Below are positions 51,984 to 64,000 of a stretch of DNA of 64,000 bases, piece after piece. Source of the stretch: Strigamia acuminata (Eukaryota > Arthropoda > Chilopoda > Geophilomorpha > Linotaeniidae). Below the pieces are notes generated by a model. It did not search any database. It saw only the letters and a program-made list of their open reading frames with translations, and was not told the origin of the DNA. The stretch is from assembly GCA_949358305.1 (NCBI GenBank), contig OX442320.1:808501-872500 (forward strand). Direction: 5' to 3'. The position numbers and the translations under genes were made by a program. Each line of letters starts with the position of its first letter. Positions within the stretch are counted from its first letter, which is position 1.

Positions 51984-54900
51984 GAAACCATGCCCCGACT
52001 GACGAGGACCCTCAAGAACTTTACCCCATGCACCTTGAGTAAGTATACGAAACTAAACCAAAAAAAAAACGCGTGGCTCTGCCTAAAAAAGAAAAGAATA
52101 TAGAATCCCTGGCCCTTTCTCACATCAAGGTTGTTGGACTCGCACCTTGTCACTAAGGGCGAGTGTACCCTGTCCTAGAACAACCGAGAAAGTGAAAGAA
52201 CTCTGCTTCTGGGCTCCTAACCTTTCACTAACCCTAATGCTTGCACAAAAGTGCTTGCTTAAGCCTGATAGACTAAACTATCAATCGCTTAAGAACCTCT
52301 AATTCGCTTAAGCCTGACGGACTTAACTATCATCCGCTTAAAAAACCTCTTATTCGCTTAAGCCTGACGGACTGAACTATCATCCGCTTAAGACCATCTA
52401 ATTGCTTAAGCCTGACTGACTTAACTATCATCCGCTTAAGACTCTCTAAATGCTTTTTCTATGGGTTTGTTGGGCCACCGTTAACCAACTAAAACCTTTT
52501 TCTTTGGGTTTGACGGACCAACTGTTAACCGACTAAAGCCATTTTTTCCAACTCGGGGTTCGACGGACCAACTGTTAACCGACTAAAGCCCTTTTTCTAT
52601 TGTTCAGTTCGACTGACTTTGGTTAGCAGTGCAAAATGAACCTATGCAAGTGACCGTTAACTCAACACTCACATGTTAATGCTAATTCCCTATCCAACGC
52701 GACTCTTGTAACGAGATCTCACATGCTTATCACGTTACACATTGCAACGTCACGAGGCAGCTTTGGGAATTTGAGGGTTGACTGACGAATGCCCCGCCCT
52801 ATCGGCGTACTTCAACAACCTCTCTTTTCTGTTTTGACAAATAAGACTTATCTCTCTTTGGCTCTTTCTAACCTTAATCCGAACCAACGGGGCTTATTGT
52901 CCTCTTTCTTCTCCTACTGCCACTCTGACTGCAAGGCAATAGGCCTTGGCTCTTTGAACCCCAGTCCCAGAATGTATCCAAGAACTGAGTGTGGGACAAC
53001 ACTGGAATCCATTGTGAGTGGACTACTTAACTATGCTACAACTAAATTCCCTAAGAAACAAATTCGGAAAACTATCTTAACTTAAACCGCAGGAACAACA
53101 AGTCTTCAAAAGAGAGAGAAGTGCTGCGTTTCTTTTTCCAAAAATGAAATTCTAAAACATCCTCAAACACTACCTCTCTCGCTGGCTTTGCTGACCAACC
53201 ATTGTTCCATTCGTCAACGCGGCACTCTGCTCCGCCAACCGCAAATGGCTAAGCGCCAAATGGGTGCTCGAACAAGCAGGTTAACTAATCGCACAAAAAA
53301 AAAACCCGAATATGTAACTTTCTATTTCTTATAAAGACAACTTTCAATAAAAAATAAATTTAAAGACTGTTAACCTCTAATATCTAATTCTACAACTTTG
53401 GAGTCTCGAAAAATGCTCTTACAACCCTGATCTGATCAATTAAGCGCCCTTATACCCCTTCCAACCACACAATGTGCAAGGTGGAGACTGCACTTACTAA
53501 CATCAATTGTCTCGAATTTGAAAGACTGACCCTAATGGACGATCGTTTCACCCTGAACAAGCCCCAACATGCAGTAACTAACTTTCCAAAAAGGGGGGTA
53601 CCCACCCAACTGATCTACAAGCGCCCTCGCAAAGACGCTTGGTGGCTGCGAACTTAACAAGCAATTTTCCCCAAAACTCTGAACTAACTTATAACTAAAA
53701 GGTTTACACCGAGAAAATAATGACAAACCCAGTAACGCATCCAAACTTCCTAACCAATTGTGAACGCACTAAAACAAAGGTACAACACGCTGGAAGTGGG
53801 AACATCTACAAATTCTTAGCAGTAACTTCTCAAAAACCTTTTATCACAAACGAGACTGAATGGAAGACTGATTCCTAAATTTCCGCTTTCTCTAATTAAA
53901 CAGCTAGTGTGGCTTATCTTATCTCAACCCACGCACAGGTTCTTCTGAAAAACCTCACACACTAACACCTGCTTAAACAATCAACTAAATAATACGGAAG
54001 TCCCCCAAAATACGATCAAAACGCACTCTTCCATGTGGTCAGTCCACTGAAAGGCTGGCGGACAAACACGGCGGCCATTGAGACGGGATCCCTCGCCTCC
54101 ACTCTCCCACGCAACCCAATATAACTGGCTGAGTGTAGTAGGGGAGAAGGAGCGACCACTCGATTGCCACAACCGAAAGAACAAGCAAACGAGCGCGGGA
54201 CCGCTTCTCATCAGCCTCAAACATGGCCAATCTGCCGTCAGTCAACCTAACAGTTCACAATAGACCTGACCTCAAAACTTAATCAACTCTTAAAGCTAGA
54301 AAGAACTTCAAACACAAGCAAACAAAATTTTAGACTGAGAGAAGTGTCCAAGTGCTTACAGCCTTTCAAAATATTATAACCAAACTTATTTCGAAAATTC
54401 AGGAGCGTGGCTCTTTCTCAAATTGCTTGAGCAAGGGGACCATACTCTCAGGTCGCTCCCACGCAAAGCACCGAGTCTGCTCACACAGTAAAACGTTAAA
54501 CATAACTGCCTGTATCAACTTCAAAACCAAAAAACCAAACACCGCAAAAGCACCTGGATAAAACTCTCAATCTTAACAAACTTCTTTCTAAACTAATAAA
54601 AGCAAAGCTTGTCTTCTTTCTTTTCTGCCCTGACGGCAGGCGTCCACCTTCCCGTACGACTTGGCGTTAATGCTCAGTTGACTGGAGCGTGACTTGTCCT
54701 TTGACTTGTCTGCACCGACCAGCAACCCGCTTGCACCGCTAACTGTCCAGCCGTCTTCATCGTCCTGATGTGCCAACCACATGATGCGACCTTGCAACCA
54801 CAAGCTCCTTGAAGACAATTGCATTGTCCCGCTCAGCTTGACTTGACTCGTACACACCACACTGACACCTCCTGGACAAGCTCAACAACAGGAAGGCAAA

Positions 54901-55314
54901 ACTAAATTCTAACTTAATTCAAACAGAAACTCCCCTGCTTTAAGCAGTTATATGGAGTGCAAAACTTAAACGCTAACTTAAATACAAAAAAGCACACTTC
55001 CCCTCCCCCCAGAAGGAACACATCAAAAACCCAGAAAACAGCCCACCAAAAATACACTTTAATAACTAAAAGTGTTCTTCTTCTTTCAGGCTGTAGCTGT
55101 TCAACTTGCACATTGCGTTGTGTTTGACTTGGCAGACTCAGGACGTCAATGGCCGCTCTCACGTGACTCTCTGGCGTGCGCACTTGATGCCGGCCGCTCA
55201 CGGAACCAGCCGTACAAACGAACCAACTGGCACGCACCAACCCACTTGAATCACTTGCTGAACATCCAAATGACCTCTTTTCCATGCGCTCTGTACACAC
55301 GTGCACGAAATCCT
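51984..55314 (-). other. E5 internal non-coding region, proximal part
   Basis: 3.3 kb of E5 body without gag-pol. The part nearest the LTR resembles the E2 leader (shared CACAACGCAATGTGCA around 55103-55118). Frames such as 55306-54914 (130 codons) are not kept in the same frame in E2. Two short tandem arrays lie at 52257-52640. The rest shows nothing recognisable. Confidence 0.6.
52257..52640. repeat. Two adjacent short tandem arrays in E5
   Basis: Array one has four copies of a 48-50 bp unit starting GCTTAAGCCTGACGGACT (52257, 52306, 52356, 52404). Array two has about three copies of a roughly 55 bp unit containing GACGGACCAACTGTTAACCG (about 52450-52640). Both units share a CTGACGGAC-like core. 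Confidence 0.8.
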
Positions 55315-55329
55315 GGAATCACGGTACCA
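55315..55329 (-). promoter_or_regulatory. E5 primer-binding site (tRNA-His-like, degenerate)
   Basis: The minus strand reads TGGTACCGTGATTCC, 13 bases after the LTR. It aligns with E2's site and with the tRNA-His 3' end with a few mismatches. Confidence 0.55.
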
Positions 55330-55342
55330 AAAAACAGCTCCC

Positions 55343-56921
55343 TGTAGCAAACAACCTTGGATCTCACAGGGGAGGACTGGCGAATTGGTCACCAAACTCT
55401 GGAAACCGCCCGAGACTGTATAGTGGTTGATGAAACAAGCTGAAATCCTCTCTCTGAGCCCAAGCCTAACTTGAAGAAGGATTAGGCCTGACTGCATGAA
55501 ACTAGGCCTGACTGCATTTAGATAAAGTGATTGGCAAAACCTCTTTAGCTGCTGGGTAGAAATTCCGGGCTCCCAGGGAGGAGGAGAGCAGGCAAAGCTC
55601 TCTACTCACAAGTCATCATGTTTATTGAAGTAAAAGAAACCCAGGAATAAATTATCCAAAGAAGGAGGAAAAATATCAACTGGATTTAATACTTAACAAC
55701 TGATAACAACTGAGTTGCTTCTTTAGCAACCTACTCTTAACAACTGGTCACCTGATTACAATAAATGTCAGTGACCAAACAATACAGATTTGAATAATAA
55801 CAATAGTGCCAACAAGGTTTCCGTATATAGACAACAGATGTCAAACTTAACATAAATAAAGGCAAAACTTAACCTAACACCTTGAAAACAGTATGACCTG
55901 TGCAAACAGCACTTCACTCAAACTTAACAGATAATTCAAAGGCTAAAACTAACATTAACTGCACTCAAAACACAATGCTGAGCCCAAACCCCAATTGCCA
56001 CCAAAAGAGGGCGCAAAGTGTCACAAACCTTAACCCGTAACAACCATACAATAACAAAGGTAAAAGCTTAGATTAACAACCCTTAATATTGGTAATTTAT
56101 ACAAACAATAACTAGTAAATATTCCCTATGTCCAGGTCTCCTCAAAACCCCAAAAGAAATAATAACAGGGCAACAGTGCAGCACCAAATCCAAGATGGCG
56201 ACCATGCAACTGCTAAAATGACGTGAATGGAGCCAAACAAGGTCGCGAGCGACTCACAGGCCTTCTCAACGATGGATCTGCGTCTTAGAACGGTCAGTAC
56301 AGCTTTCCCAGTGCTTGGGCATTGAAACCCGACCAATTCAACTCATTTGCAGGACCCACACGACCACGAGAGGCGTCGCAAGGCGTACGCTCACGCCCGA
56401 CGCTCGCAAACGCTCACAAACGATGTCCAACGCCCATCCAGCGACCCAAGACACCTGTGGACTACCTTAAACACCAATACAAGTTAGTATAAATTAAATC
56501 ACAAGCAAAATAAGCACCAAAAACTACAATTGTGCTTATTTCAGGTTCTTCCCATCTCCCAGTTCACTTGCGCTATGGCGGCCATCTTGCCGATGCACGC
56601 CTATCTCCTTCGCAAGTGAACTGGAAACAGGAGAGAACTTACAAATACTAGAAATAACTCAGAAACGTGAAAAAGACACATAAATTAATTACAAAAGACT
56701 AAAAACACAACTTTCAAACATTCCAGGTGTGGCAGGCGAAGTGACAACCCTCTTGAACTACCAGGATCGTGACAACAAAGCGGCAAACCAACTGGGCATG
56801 TCAGATATGTGTTAAAAATCTATCTAAACTTGACAACAAAATTAAAAAGCCTTTTCTTTCTTTCAGAAGATGAACAACGTGAAATCTCCAGATCCTTTTT
56901 GTTGCGTTCTTGCTCGCAACA
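55343..56921 (-). repeat. E5 5' LTR (sense of the element)
   Basis: 1579 bp. It has the same 7-bp terminal inverted repeat as E2 (TGTTGCG...CGCAACA). It holds two opposed GCCATCTTG motifs; in the other copy these are at 42014-42023 and 42401-42412. A short duplication TAGGCCTGACTGCAT is near the inner end. Confidence 0.93.
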
Positions 56922-57240
56922 GCTACCGACGCCTAGCTTTCAGAAGTAATTGAGTCCAAATCGGGTCCATAGCTACCAGGATTGGTCTAAAAGAATAAAA
57001 GAGGTCCAAGTTCGGACAAGAGTGCCGACGCCTAGTCATTAGAATAAAAGAGGTCCAAGTTCGGACAAGAGTGCCGACGCCTAGTCATTAGAATAGAAGA
57101 GGTCCAAGTTCAGTCAAGAGTGCCGACGCCTAGTCATTAGAGCAGAAGAGGTCCAAGTTCGGACAGAAGTGCCGACGCCTAGTCATTAGAGCAGAAAGGT
57201 TCAAGTTCAGAAATAGGGTTTTTTGACACCTAGCATAATT
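56922..57240 (+). repeat. 49 bp tandem array at the E1 3' end, split by E5
   Basis: About five units of AGAGGTCCAAGTTCGGACAA plus GAGTGCCGACGCCTAGTCATTA, progressively diverged. The 5' half-unit is left of E5 (41131-41165). E5's GCTAC duplication falls inside a unit. Confidence 0.85.
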
Positions 57241-57928
57241 GAAGATTTGGAAGTTAAATACACAGTTCAGGTCGTTATTAACACGAAAATTCCAAATAGA
57301 AAATTAATTGAGGGTAACACACGTTCTTTGAAACTCCCCTTATTAATTTGAATCAAATCAGATAGAGGAAAATGTGAGGAGACATTTTTAACAGCTAGAT
57401 TTCCGTATTAAATTACCTGAGGGGTTTTCAATTTAAAGGAAATAATCGGTATCGAGATTTGATCCGTTTGAAAAATGACAATGGGTCATTTAAGGTTAAC
57501 GGTTCCATAATCGGAGAAAATCTTGGAAGTAAGGGAAAAGCTAAATTTCCACACGTTTATCCAGAAATTGGTTTGTCAGGTTGATGTAAGGTTAACTTGA
57601 ATTGTACTTAGCTTTGAAGTTCTCTTGATACATTCCATGACGAAGAGGATATCCACGTGGGTTGTCGAAGATTGAGGAATACGGTCGATATTCGTCCCTG
57701 GGTATCAGAGTCAGATAGTTAGTTGAGTCAAAAGAAAAATGTAAAGAGGAGAAAGTGCATTTGAGAAAGACAAGATATCCAAGACATTTTTGAGATTCAG
57801 AAAAAGAAGGATTTTTATTTCCCACAAAAATAGAAATACAGTTCTTTAAGTAGAAGAGAAAAAAAACTATTATACAGTATAGTTTTAAGCTTAAGGATTT
57901 GCAGTTCCTTTTGTTTCGGCGGGAGCGC
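57241..57928 (+). other. E1 3' non-coding end
   Basis: Nearly 700 bp without an ORF. The final bases TTCCTTTTGTTTCGGCGGGA (then GCGC) before the 3' LTR match the pre-LTR motif of E2 and E5. A minus-strand 77-codon frame (57825-57592) has no support. Confidence 0.6.
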
Positions 57929-59640
57929 TGTTGCGAATCGGTTCGAAACAGGAAATGCTTCTCAAAATATAAGGGAGAGAAAAGATGGTGAAAGTTGAAA
58001 TAGGTTCGAACTTTTCACTAAAGAAAGAAAGAAATAAATTAGTTAAATTTATTTACCACTCAGAAGGCAATCAGTTGTCACTTAGTTGAAGTTGAACAGG
58101 CATCGTCTCGGGTTGTCGATCACATTGAAGTTCTAGGAGGTTCTGAAAAGGAGTTCGAGCTTTTAAATAATGGTTCATATCAGGAATTAATTGCTACGAC
58201 TTATCTGACTTTGAAGAACTCCCCGGGTCGGGATAAAATCTCTGGATTCGAGTATGTCTGAAAGGAAAATAAGTATTAGTTAGAATCGTGGTTTACAGTG
58301 TTTCAATTGCGTTGATTTATCACTTACGGATAAATTAAGACGGTTCGCGGGATGGGGCAGAAGTCACCGATCTGCTTCAGATGAGGGAATGACTGTAAAT
58401 AAAGAATGTATAGGTTAAATATAATTACACTAATTGTTGAGTTATGTTTTAATTTATAACCGCTCATTTGCTTACCTTAAGTTTACGAAATCCGGATGCA
58501 ATTCAACTCGGGAGTTGCATGATGCTGTAAATAGATATTAAGTTTTATTTACACTTGTTATTTATTCGGATATTTATGTACCTTACAGTTATATCGTTGA
58601 AGAACATCTCACGCTGTTGTGAAATCGAGGAGACGGAAATCGTACGGCTTGGTTCGGGTGATGGACGCTGAAATGGCCAAAGGAAACGCTCGTTTAAGCT
58701 CAAAGACACAAGCAATATGTTGGAAGGAAATACATATGTGCTTACTTACCTGATCGGTAATTCATGGGATCACGGGAGAGAAGTAATCCGCAGCAAAAGG
58801 CGATCGTGAGCGAAGGCGTTGTATTTGGTCGGCCATTTTCAGTAGTTGAGACCCGGATGAAGCGTGCAGTTGAATGTTTCTTCGATTATCTGTTGAAGTA
58901 ATGAGTAATTAGGTTTGAATGTATAATTAGAAGAATTAGTTTAAGTAATTTGTTCACTTTCACTCCTGATTTAATTTCGATGTACGAGTAGACGATTTGC
59001 GAGAGATGACAAGAAGCGATGGAGCAGTCATACTCGCAAATGACGTCATACACAGAGGAGTTGTATTTTTGTCAATGTTTATATAACTCAAGTTGTTGTT
59101 TGTTAGGTTAAAATATGTTTTTATCTCAGATTGCTACTTTCTATGTGATCTGAGAAGTGTATTTAAGTTTGATCATTTGTATTCAATCATTTACAATGTT
59201 AAATTATACACTTGTGTTAAAAGTGAGAATTTTAGGCCAGAAAAGCGCCTGAAAACTTCACCCCTGTTATCTTTAATTAGGAAACTTCATGTCTTCTATA
59301 AATGAAGTTTCTGAAATATAATTAAAACATTTTATGCAATGTTAGGCTTAAAACATAAACCTTGTTTTGTGACACTTGATATTTAATTGTTGTCCATCTC
59401 GTGTCACGTCTCGTCTCATTGTTAAAAGGATTAAATTCCTCACTTGCGAATAAAAGATCAGGTTGAGCAGTCAACCATTCTCTCTCTCTCTATCTCCTTG
59501 CAAAAAATGCCTAAAAGCAGGCCGAATACAGAGAGTCGAAGCGACTCTGATTGGGCGATTTGCACAAGGCAAATCAACGCTCCGTACCCGAATCCTAACC
59601 TCGAATCGCTGGCGTGGAAATTGACAGGCGATTCGAAAAA
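57929..59640 (+). repeat. E1 3' LTR
   Basis: This has the same length as the 5' LTR and about 9 substitutions by eye, for example TATCAGG for TATCGGG, GATCACGGG for GATCGCGGG, and GATTGGGCG for GATCGAGCG. CRE is at 59041-59048 and TATATAA at 59080-59086. It is followed directly by the GAGA duplication and satellite. Confidence 0.9.
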
Positions 59641-62600
59641 GAGACATTGGTCTTGTGGTGTTTGTGCTAAGTCAACTGTGATGAGATCAAAAGTCTATTC
59701 TCCCAAATCATTGCTTGGATGTTTCTAAAACTTACATTGGAGCCTTCTACTAAGGTTTAAACACTATTTCTGAACATTCAGAGACATTGATCTTGTGGGG
59801 TTTGTGCTAAGTCAACTGTGATGAGATCAAAAGTCTATTCTCGCAAATCATTGCTTGGATGTTGCTAAAACTTCTCTTGAAGTCTTCTACTAAGGTTTAA
59901 ACACTATTTCTGAACATTCAGAGACATTGGTCTTGTGGTGTTTGTGCTAAGTCAACTGCGATGTGAAATGAGCTCAAAATTTTTTTTTCAAAATTTATTG
60001 CTTGGATGTTGCTAAAACTTACATTGGAGCCTTCTACTAAGGTTTAAACACTATTTCTGAATATTCAGAGACATTGGTCTTGTGGTGTTTGTGCTAAGTC
60101 AACTATGATGAGATCAAAAGTCTATTCTCCCAAATGATTGCTTGGATGTTTCTAAAACTTACATTGGAGCCTTCTACTAAGGTTTAAACACTATTTCTGA
60201 ACATTCAGAGACATTGGTCTTGTGGTGTTTGTGCTAAGTTAACTGTGATGAGATCAAAAGTCTATTCTCGCAAATCATTGCTTGGATGTTGCTAAAACTT
60301 CTCTTGAAGTCTTCTACTAAGGTTTAAACACTATTTCTGAACATTCAGAGACATTGGTTTTGTGGTGTTTGTGCTAAGTCAACTGTGATGAGATCAAAAG
60401 TCTATTCTTCCAAATCATTGCTTGGATGTTTCTAAAACTTACATTGGAGCCTTCTACTAAGGTTTAAACACTATTTCTGAACATTCAGAGACATTGGTCT
60501 TGTGGTGTTTGTGCTAAGTCAACTATGATGAGATCAAAAGTCTATTCTCCCAAATGATTGCTTGGATGTTTCTAAAACTTACATTGGAGCCTTCTACTAA
60601 GGTTTAAACACTATTTCTGAACATTCAGAGACATTGGTCTTGTGGTGTTTGTGCTAAGTCAACTATGATGAGATCAAAAGTCTATTCTCCCAAATCATTG
60701 CTTGGATGTTTCTAAAACTTACATTGGAGCCTTCTACTAAGGTTTAAACACTATTTCTGAACATTCAGAGACATTGATCTTGTGGTCTTTGTGCTAAGTC
60801 AACTGCAATGTGAAATAAGCTCAAAATTTTTTTTTAAAATTTATTGCTTGGATGTTGCTAAAACTTACATTGAAGGCTTCTACTAAGGTTTAAACACTAT
60901 TTCTGAACATTCAGAGCCATTGGACTTGTGGTGTTTGTGCTAAGTCAACCGTGATGAGATCAAAAGTCTATTCACCCAAATCATTGCTTGGATGTTTCTA
61001 AAACTTACATTGGAGCCTTCTACTAAGGTTTAAACACTATTTCTGAACATTCAGAGACATTGGTCTTGTAGTGTTTGTGCTAAGTCAACTATGATGAGAT
61101 CAAAAGTCTATTCTCCCAAATCATTGCTTGGATGTTTCTAAAACTTACATTGGAGCCTTCTACTAAGGTTTAAACACTATTTCTGAACATTCAGAGACAT
61201 TGATCTTGTGGTCTTTGTGCTAAGTCAACTGCAATGTGAAATAAGCTCAAAATTTTTTTTTAAAATTTATTGCTTGGATGTTGCTAAAACTTACATTGAA
61301 GGCTTCTACTAAGGTTTAAACACTATTTCTGAACATTCAGAGACATTGGACTTGTGGTGTTTGTGCTAAGTCAACCGTGATGAGATCAAAAGTCTATTCA
61401 CCCAAATCATTGCTTGGATGTTTCTAAAACTTACATTGGAGCCTTCTACTAAGGTTTAAACACTATTTCTGAACATTCAGAGACATTGGTCTTGTGGTGT
61501 TTGTGCTAAGTCAACTGTGATGAGATCAAAAGTCTATTCTCCCAAATCATTGCTTGGATGTTTCTAAAACTTACATTGGAGCCTTCTACTAAGGTTTAAA
61601 CACTATTTCTGAACATTCAGAGACATTGGTCTTGTGGTGTTTGTGCTAAGTCAACTATGATGAGATCAAAAGTCTATTCTCCCAAATGATTGCTTGGATG
61701 TTTCTAAAACTTACATTGGAGCCTTCTACTAAGGTTTAAACACTATTTCTGAACATTCAGAGACATTGGTCTTGTGGTGTTTGTGCTAAGTTAACTGTGA
61801 TGAGATCAAAAGTCTATTCTCGCAAATCATTGCTTGGATGTTGCTAAAACTTCCCTTGAAGTCTTCTACTAAGGTTTAAACACTATTTCTGAACATTCAG
61901 AGACATTGGTCTTGTGGTGTTTGTGCTAAGTCAACTGCGATGTGAAATGAGCTCAAAATTTTTTTTTCAAAATTTATTGCTTGGATGTTGCTAAAACTTT
62001 CATTGGAGCCTTCTACTAAGGTTTAAACACTATTTCTGAACATTCAGAGACATTGGTCTTGTGGTGTTTGTGCTAAGTCAACTGTGATGAGATCAAAAGT
62101 CTATTCTCCCAAATCATTGCTTGGATGTTTCTAAAACTTACATTGGAGCCTTCTACTAAGGTTTAAACACTATTTCTGAACATTCAGAGACATTGGTCTT
62201 GTGGTGTTTGTGCTAAGTCAACTATGATGAGATCAAAAGTCTATTCTCCCAAATGATTGCTTGGATGTTTCTAAAACTTACATTGGAGCCTTCTACTAAG
62301 GTTTAAACACTATTTCTGAACATTCAGAGACATTGGTCTTGTGGTGTTTGTGCTAAGTTAACTGTGATGAGATCAAAAGTCTATTCTCGCAAATCATTGC
62401 TTGGATGTTGCTAAAACTTCCCTTGAAGTCTTCTACTAAGGTTTAAACACTATTTCTGAACATTCAGAGACATTGGTCTTGTGGTGTTTGTGCTAAGTCA
62501 ACTGCGATATGAAATGAGCTCAAAATTTTTTTTTCAAAATTTATTGCTTGGATGTTGCTAAAACTTTCATTGGAGCCTTCTACTAAGGTTTAAACACTAT

Positions 62601-64000
62601 TTCTGAACATTCAGAGACATTGGTCTTGTGGTGTTTGTGCTAAGTCAACTGTGATGAGATCAAAAGTCTATTCTCCCAAATCATTGCTTGGATGTTTCTA
62701 AAACTTACATTGGAGCCTTCTACTAAGGTTTAAACACTATTTCTGAACATTCAGAGACATTGGTCTTGTGGTGTTTGTGCTAAGTCAACTATGATGAGAT
62801 CAAAAGTCTATTCTCCCAAATCATTGCTTGGATGTTTCTAAAACTTACATTGGAGCCTTCTACTAAGGTTTAAACACTATTTCTGAACATTCAGAGACAT
62901 TGGTCTTGTGGTGTTTGTGCTAAGTCAACTGTGATGAGATCAAAAGTCTATTCTCGCAAATCATTGCTTGGATGTTGCTAAAACTTCTCTTGAAGTCTTC
63001 TACTAAGGTTTAAACACTATTTCTGAACATTCAGAGACATTGGTCTTGTGGTGTTTGTGCTAAGTCAACTGCGATGTGAAATGAGCTCAAAATTTTTTTT
63101 TCAAAATTTATTGCTTGGATGTTGCTAAAACTTACATTGGAGCCTTCTACTAAGGTTTAAACACTATTTCTGAATATTCAGAGACATTGGTCTTGTGGTG
63201 TTTGTGCTAAGTCAACTGTGATGAGATTAAAAGTCTATTCTCCCAAATCATTGCTTGGATGTTTCTAAAACTTACATTGGAGCCTTCTACTAAGGTTTAA
63301 ACACTATTTCTGAACATTCAGAGGCATTGGTCTTGTGGTGTTTGTGCTAAGTCAACTATGATGAGATCAAAAGTCTATTCTCCCAAATGATTGCTTGGAT
63401 GTTTCTAAAACTTACATTGGAGCCTTCTACTAAGGTTTAAACACTATTTCTGAACATTCAGAGACATTGGTCTTGTGGTGTTTGTGCTAAGTTAACTGTG
63501 ATGAGATCAAAAGTCTATTCTCGCAAATCATTGCTTGGATGTTGCTAAAACTTCCCTTGAAGTCTTCTACTAAGGTTTAAACACTATTTCTGAACATTCA
63601 GAGACATTGGTCTTGTGGTGTTTGTGCTAAGTCAACTGCGATGTGAAATGAGCTCAAAATTTTTTTTTCAAAATTTATTGCTTGGATGTTGCTAAAACTT
63701 TCATTGGAGCCTTCTACTAAGGTTTAAACACTATTTCTGAACATTCAGAGACATTGGTCTTGTGGTGTTTGTGCTAAGTCAACTGTGATGAGATCAAAAG
63801 TCTATTCTCCCAAATCATTGCTTGGATGTTTCTAAAACTTACATTGGAGCCTTCTACTAAGGTTTAAACACTATTTCTGAACATTCAGAGACATTGGTCT
63901 TGTGGTGTTTGTGCTAAGTCGACTATGATGAGATCAAAAGTCTATTCTCCCAAATCATTGCTTGGATGTTTCTAAAACTTACATTGGAGCCTTCTACTAA
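59641..64000 (+). repeat. Satellite DNA array, right arm, with a regular 567 bp tetramer repeat
   Basis: This continues the satellite cut at 8655, resuming inside a monomer (GAGACATTGG...). The first 2 kb mixes all types and includes sub-variants with CATTGGACTT and TATTCACCC. From about 61.5 kb the order settles to A-B-C-E. E-type monomers start at 61883, 62450, 63017 and 63584, exactly 567 bp apart. C monomers here mostly carry CCCTTGAAGTC and E monomers mostly TTTCATTGGAGCC, forms rare or absent in the left arm. The array runs off the window end. Confidence 0.96.

Larger units (their letters stand above)
41166..56921 (-). mobile_element. E5: non-autonomous BEL-like LTR retrotransposon on the minus strand
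   Basis: LTRs at 41166-42744 and 55343-56921 are 1579 bp each and identical by eye. On the minus strand they begin TGTTGCGAGCAAGAACGCAACA and end TTTGCTACA. GCTAC is duplicated (41161-41165, 56922-56926). Without E6 the element is about 8.6 kb, and its internal 5.5 kb has no gag-pol. LTR blocks (GCGCCCTCTTTTGGTGGCAAT, GAGTAGAGAGC, AGGCCTAA) and leader match E2, so it is probably mobilised by E2-like enzymes. It inserted in E1's tandem repeat. Confidence 0.92.
8656..59640 (+). mobile_element. E1: non-autonomous BEL-like LTR retrotransposon, outermost element of the nest
   Basis: Two 1712 bp direct repeats (8656-10367 and 57929-59640) bound the element. The satellite flanks carry GAGA on both sides (8652-8655, 59641-59644), extendable to AGAGA because of a shared A. 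After removing the nested E2 and E5, about 9.15 kb of E1's own sequence remains, with no gag, protease, RT, RNase H or integrase. I place it with BEL/Pao because its LTR begins TGTTGCG like those of E2 and E5, its primer site resembles theirs, and the sequence just before the 3' LTR (TTTCGGCGGG) matches theirs. It must have moved using enzymes supplied in trans. The LTR copies differ at about 9 positions. Confidence 0.85.

Noticed and set aside
59444-59728. Frame at the E1 3' LTR end running into satellite
   Set aside because: This is just the LTR part of the E1 ORF reading through the insertion junction; not a separate gene.

Overview
The window is a eukaryotic, almost certainly metazoan, repeat-rich segment, probably pericentromeric or other heterochromatin. 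It holds no recognisable host gene. The mix of BEL/Pao, Ty3/Gypsy and Ty1/Copia LTR retrotransposons, with primer sites matching animal tRNA-His, tRNA-Ala and initiator tRNA-Met, points to an animal and most likely an invertebrate such as an arthropod. I cannot name the species.

Layout: positions 1-8655 and 59641-64000 are one satellite array of 140-148 bp monomers with higher-order organisation. It is interrupted by a 51 kb nest of six LTR retrotransposons, each bounded by paired LTRs and a 4-5 bp target-site duplication. The names E1 to E6 are mine.

E1 (8656-59640) is a non-autonomous, BEL-like element with 1712 bp LTRs that landed in the satellite (TSD GAGA or AGAGA). Two elements sit in E1. 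E2 (11283-37351, +) is a BEL/Pao element with a full gag-pol frame. E5 (41166-56921, -) is another BEL-like element without gag-pol. E2's pol is split by E3 (17689-35093, -), a Gypsy element with intact gag and pol. E3's 3' region is split by E4 (18508-27556, +), a complete sister Gypsy element. E5 is split by E6 (44864-51983, -), a complete Copia element.

Most notable is the third ORF of E4 (25264-26637). It occupies the env position behind a good candidate splice acceptor, but it encodes a predicted Ulp1/SENP-type (C48) cysteine protease with the complete H-D-Q-C catalytic set. E3 keeps only a frameshifted remnant of the same protease (27745-27965, -) although its gag and pol are open. Both Gypsy gags also appear to begin without an AUG, and both reach pol by a -1 shift directly at the gag stop.

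E3, E4, E5 and E6 have LTR pairs identical by eye and are recent. E2's LTRs differ at about 20 sites (1.6%), but E1, which contains E2, differs at only about 9 sites of 1712 (0.5%). That inverts the age order expected from nesting.

All coordinates come from reading the sequence by eye. Divergence counts and family assignments are estimates, not computed alignments.
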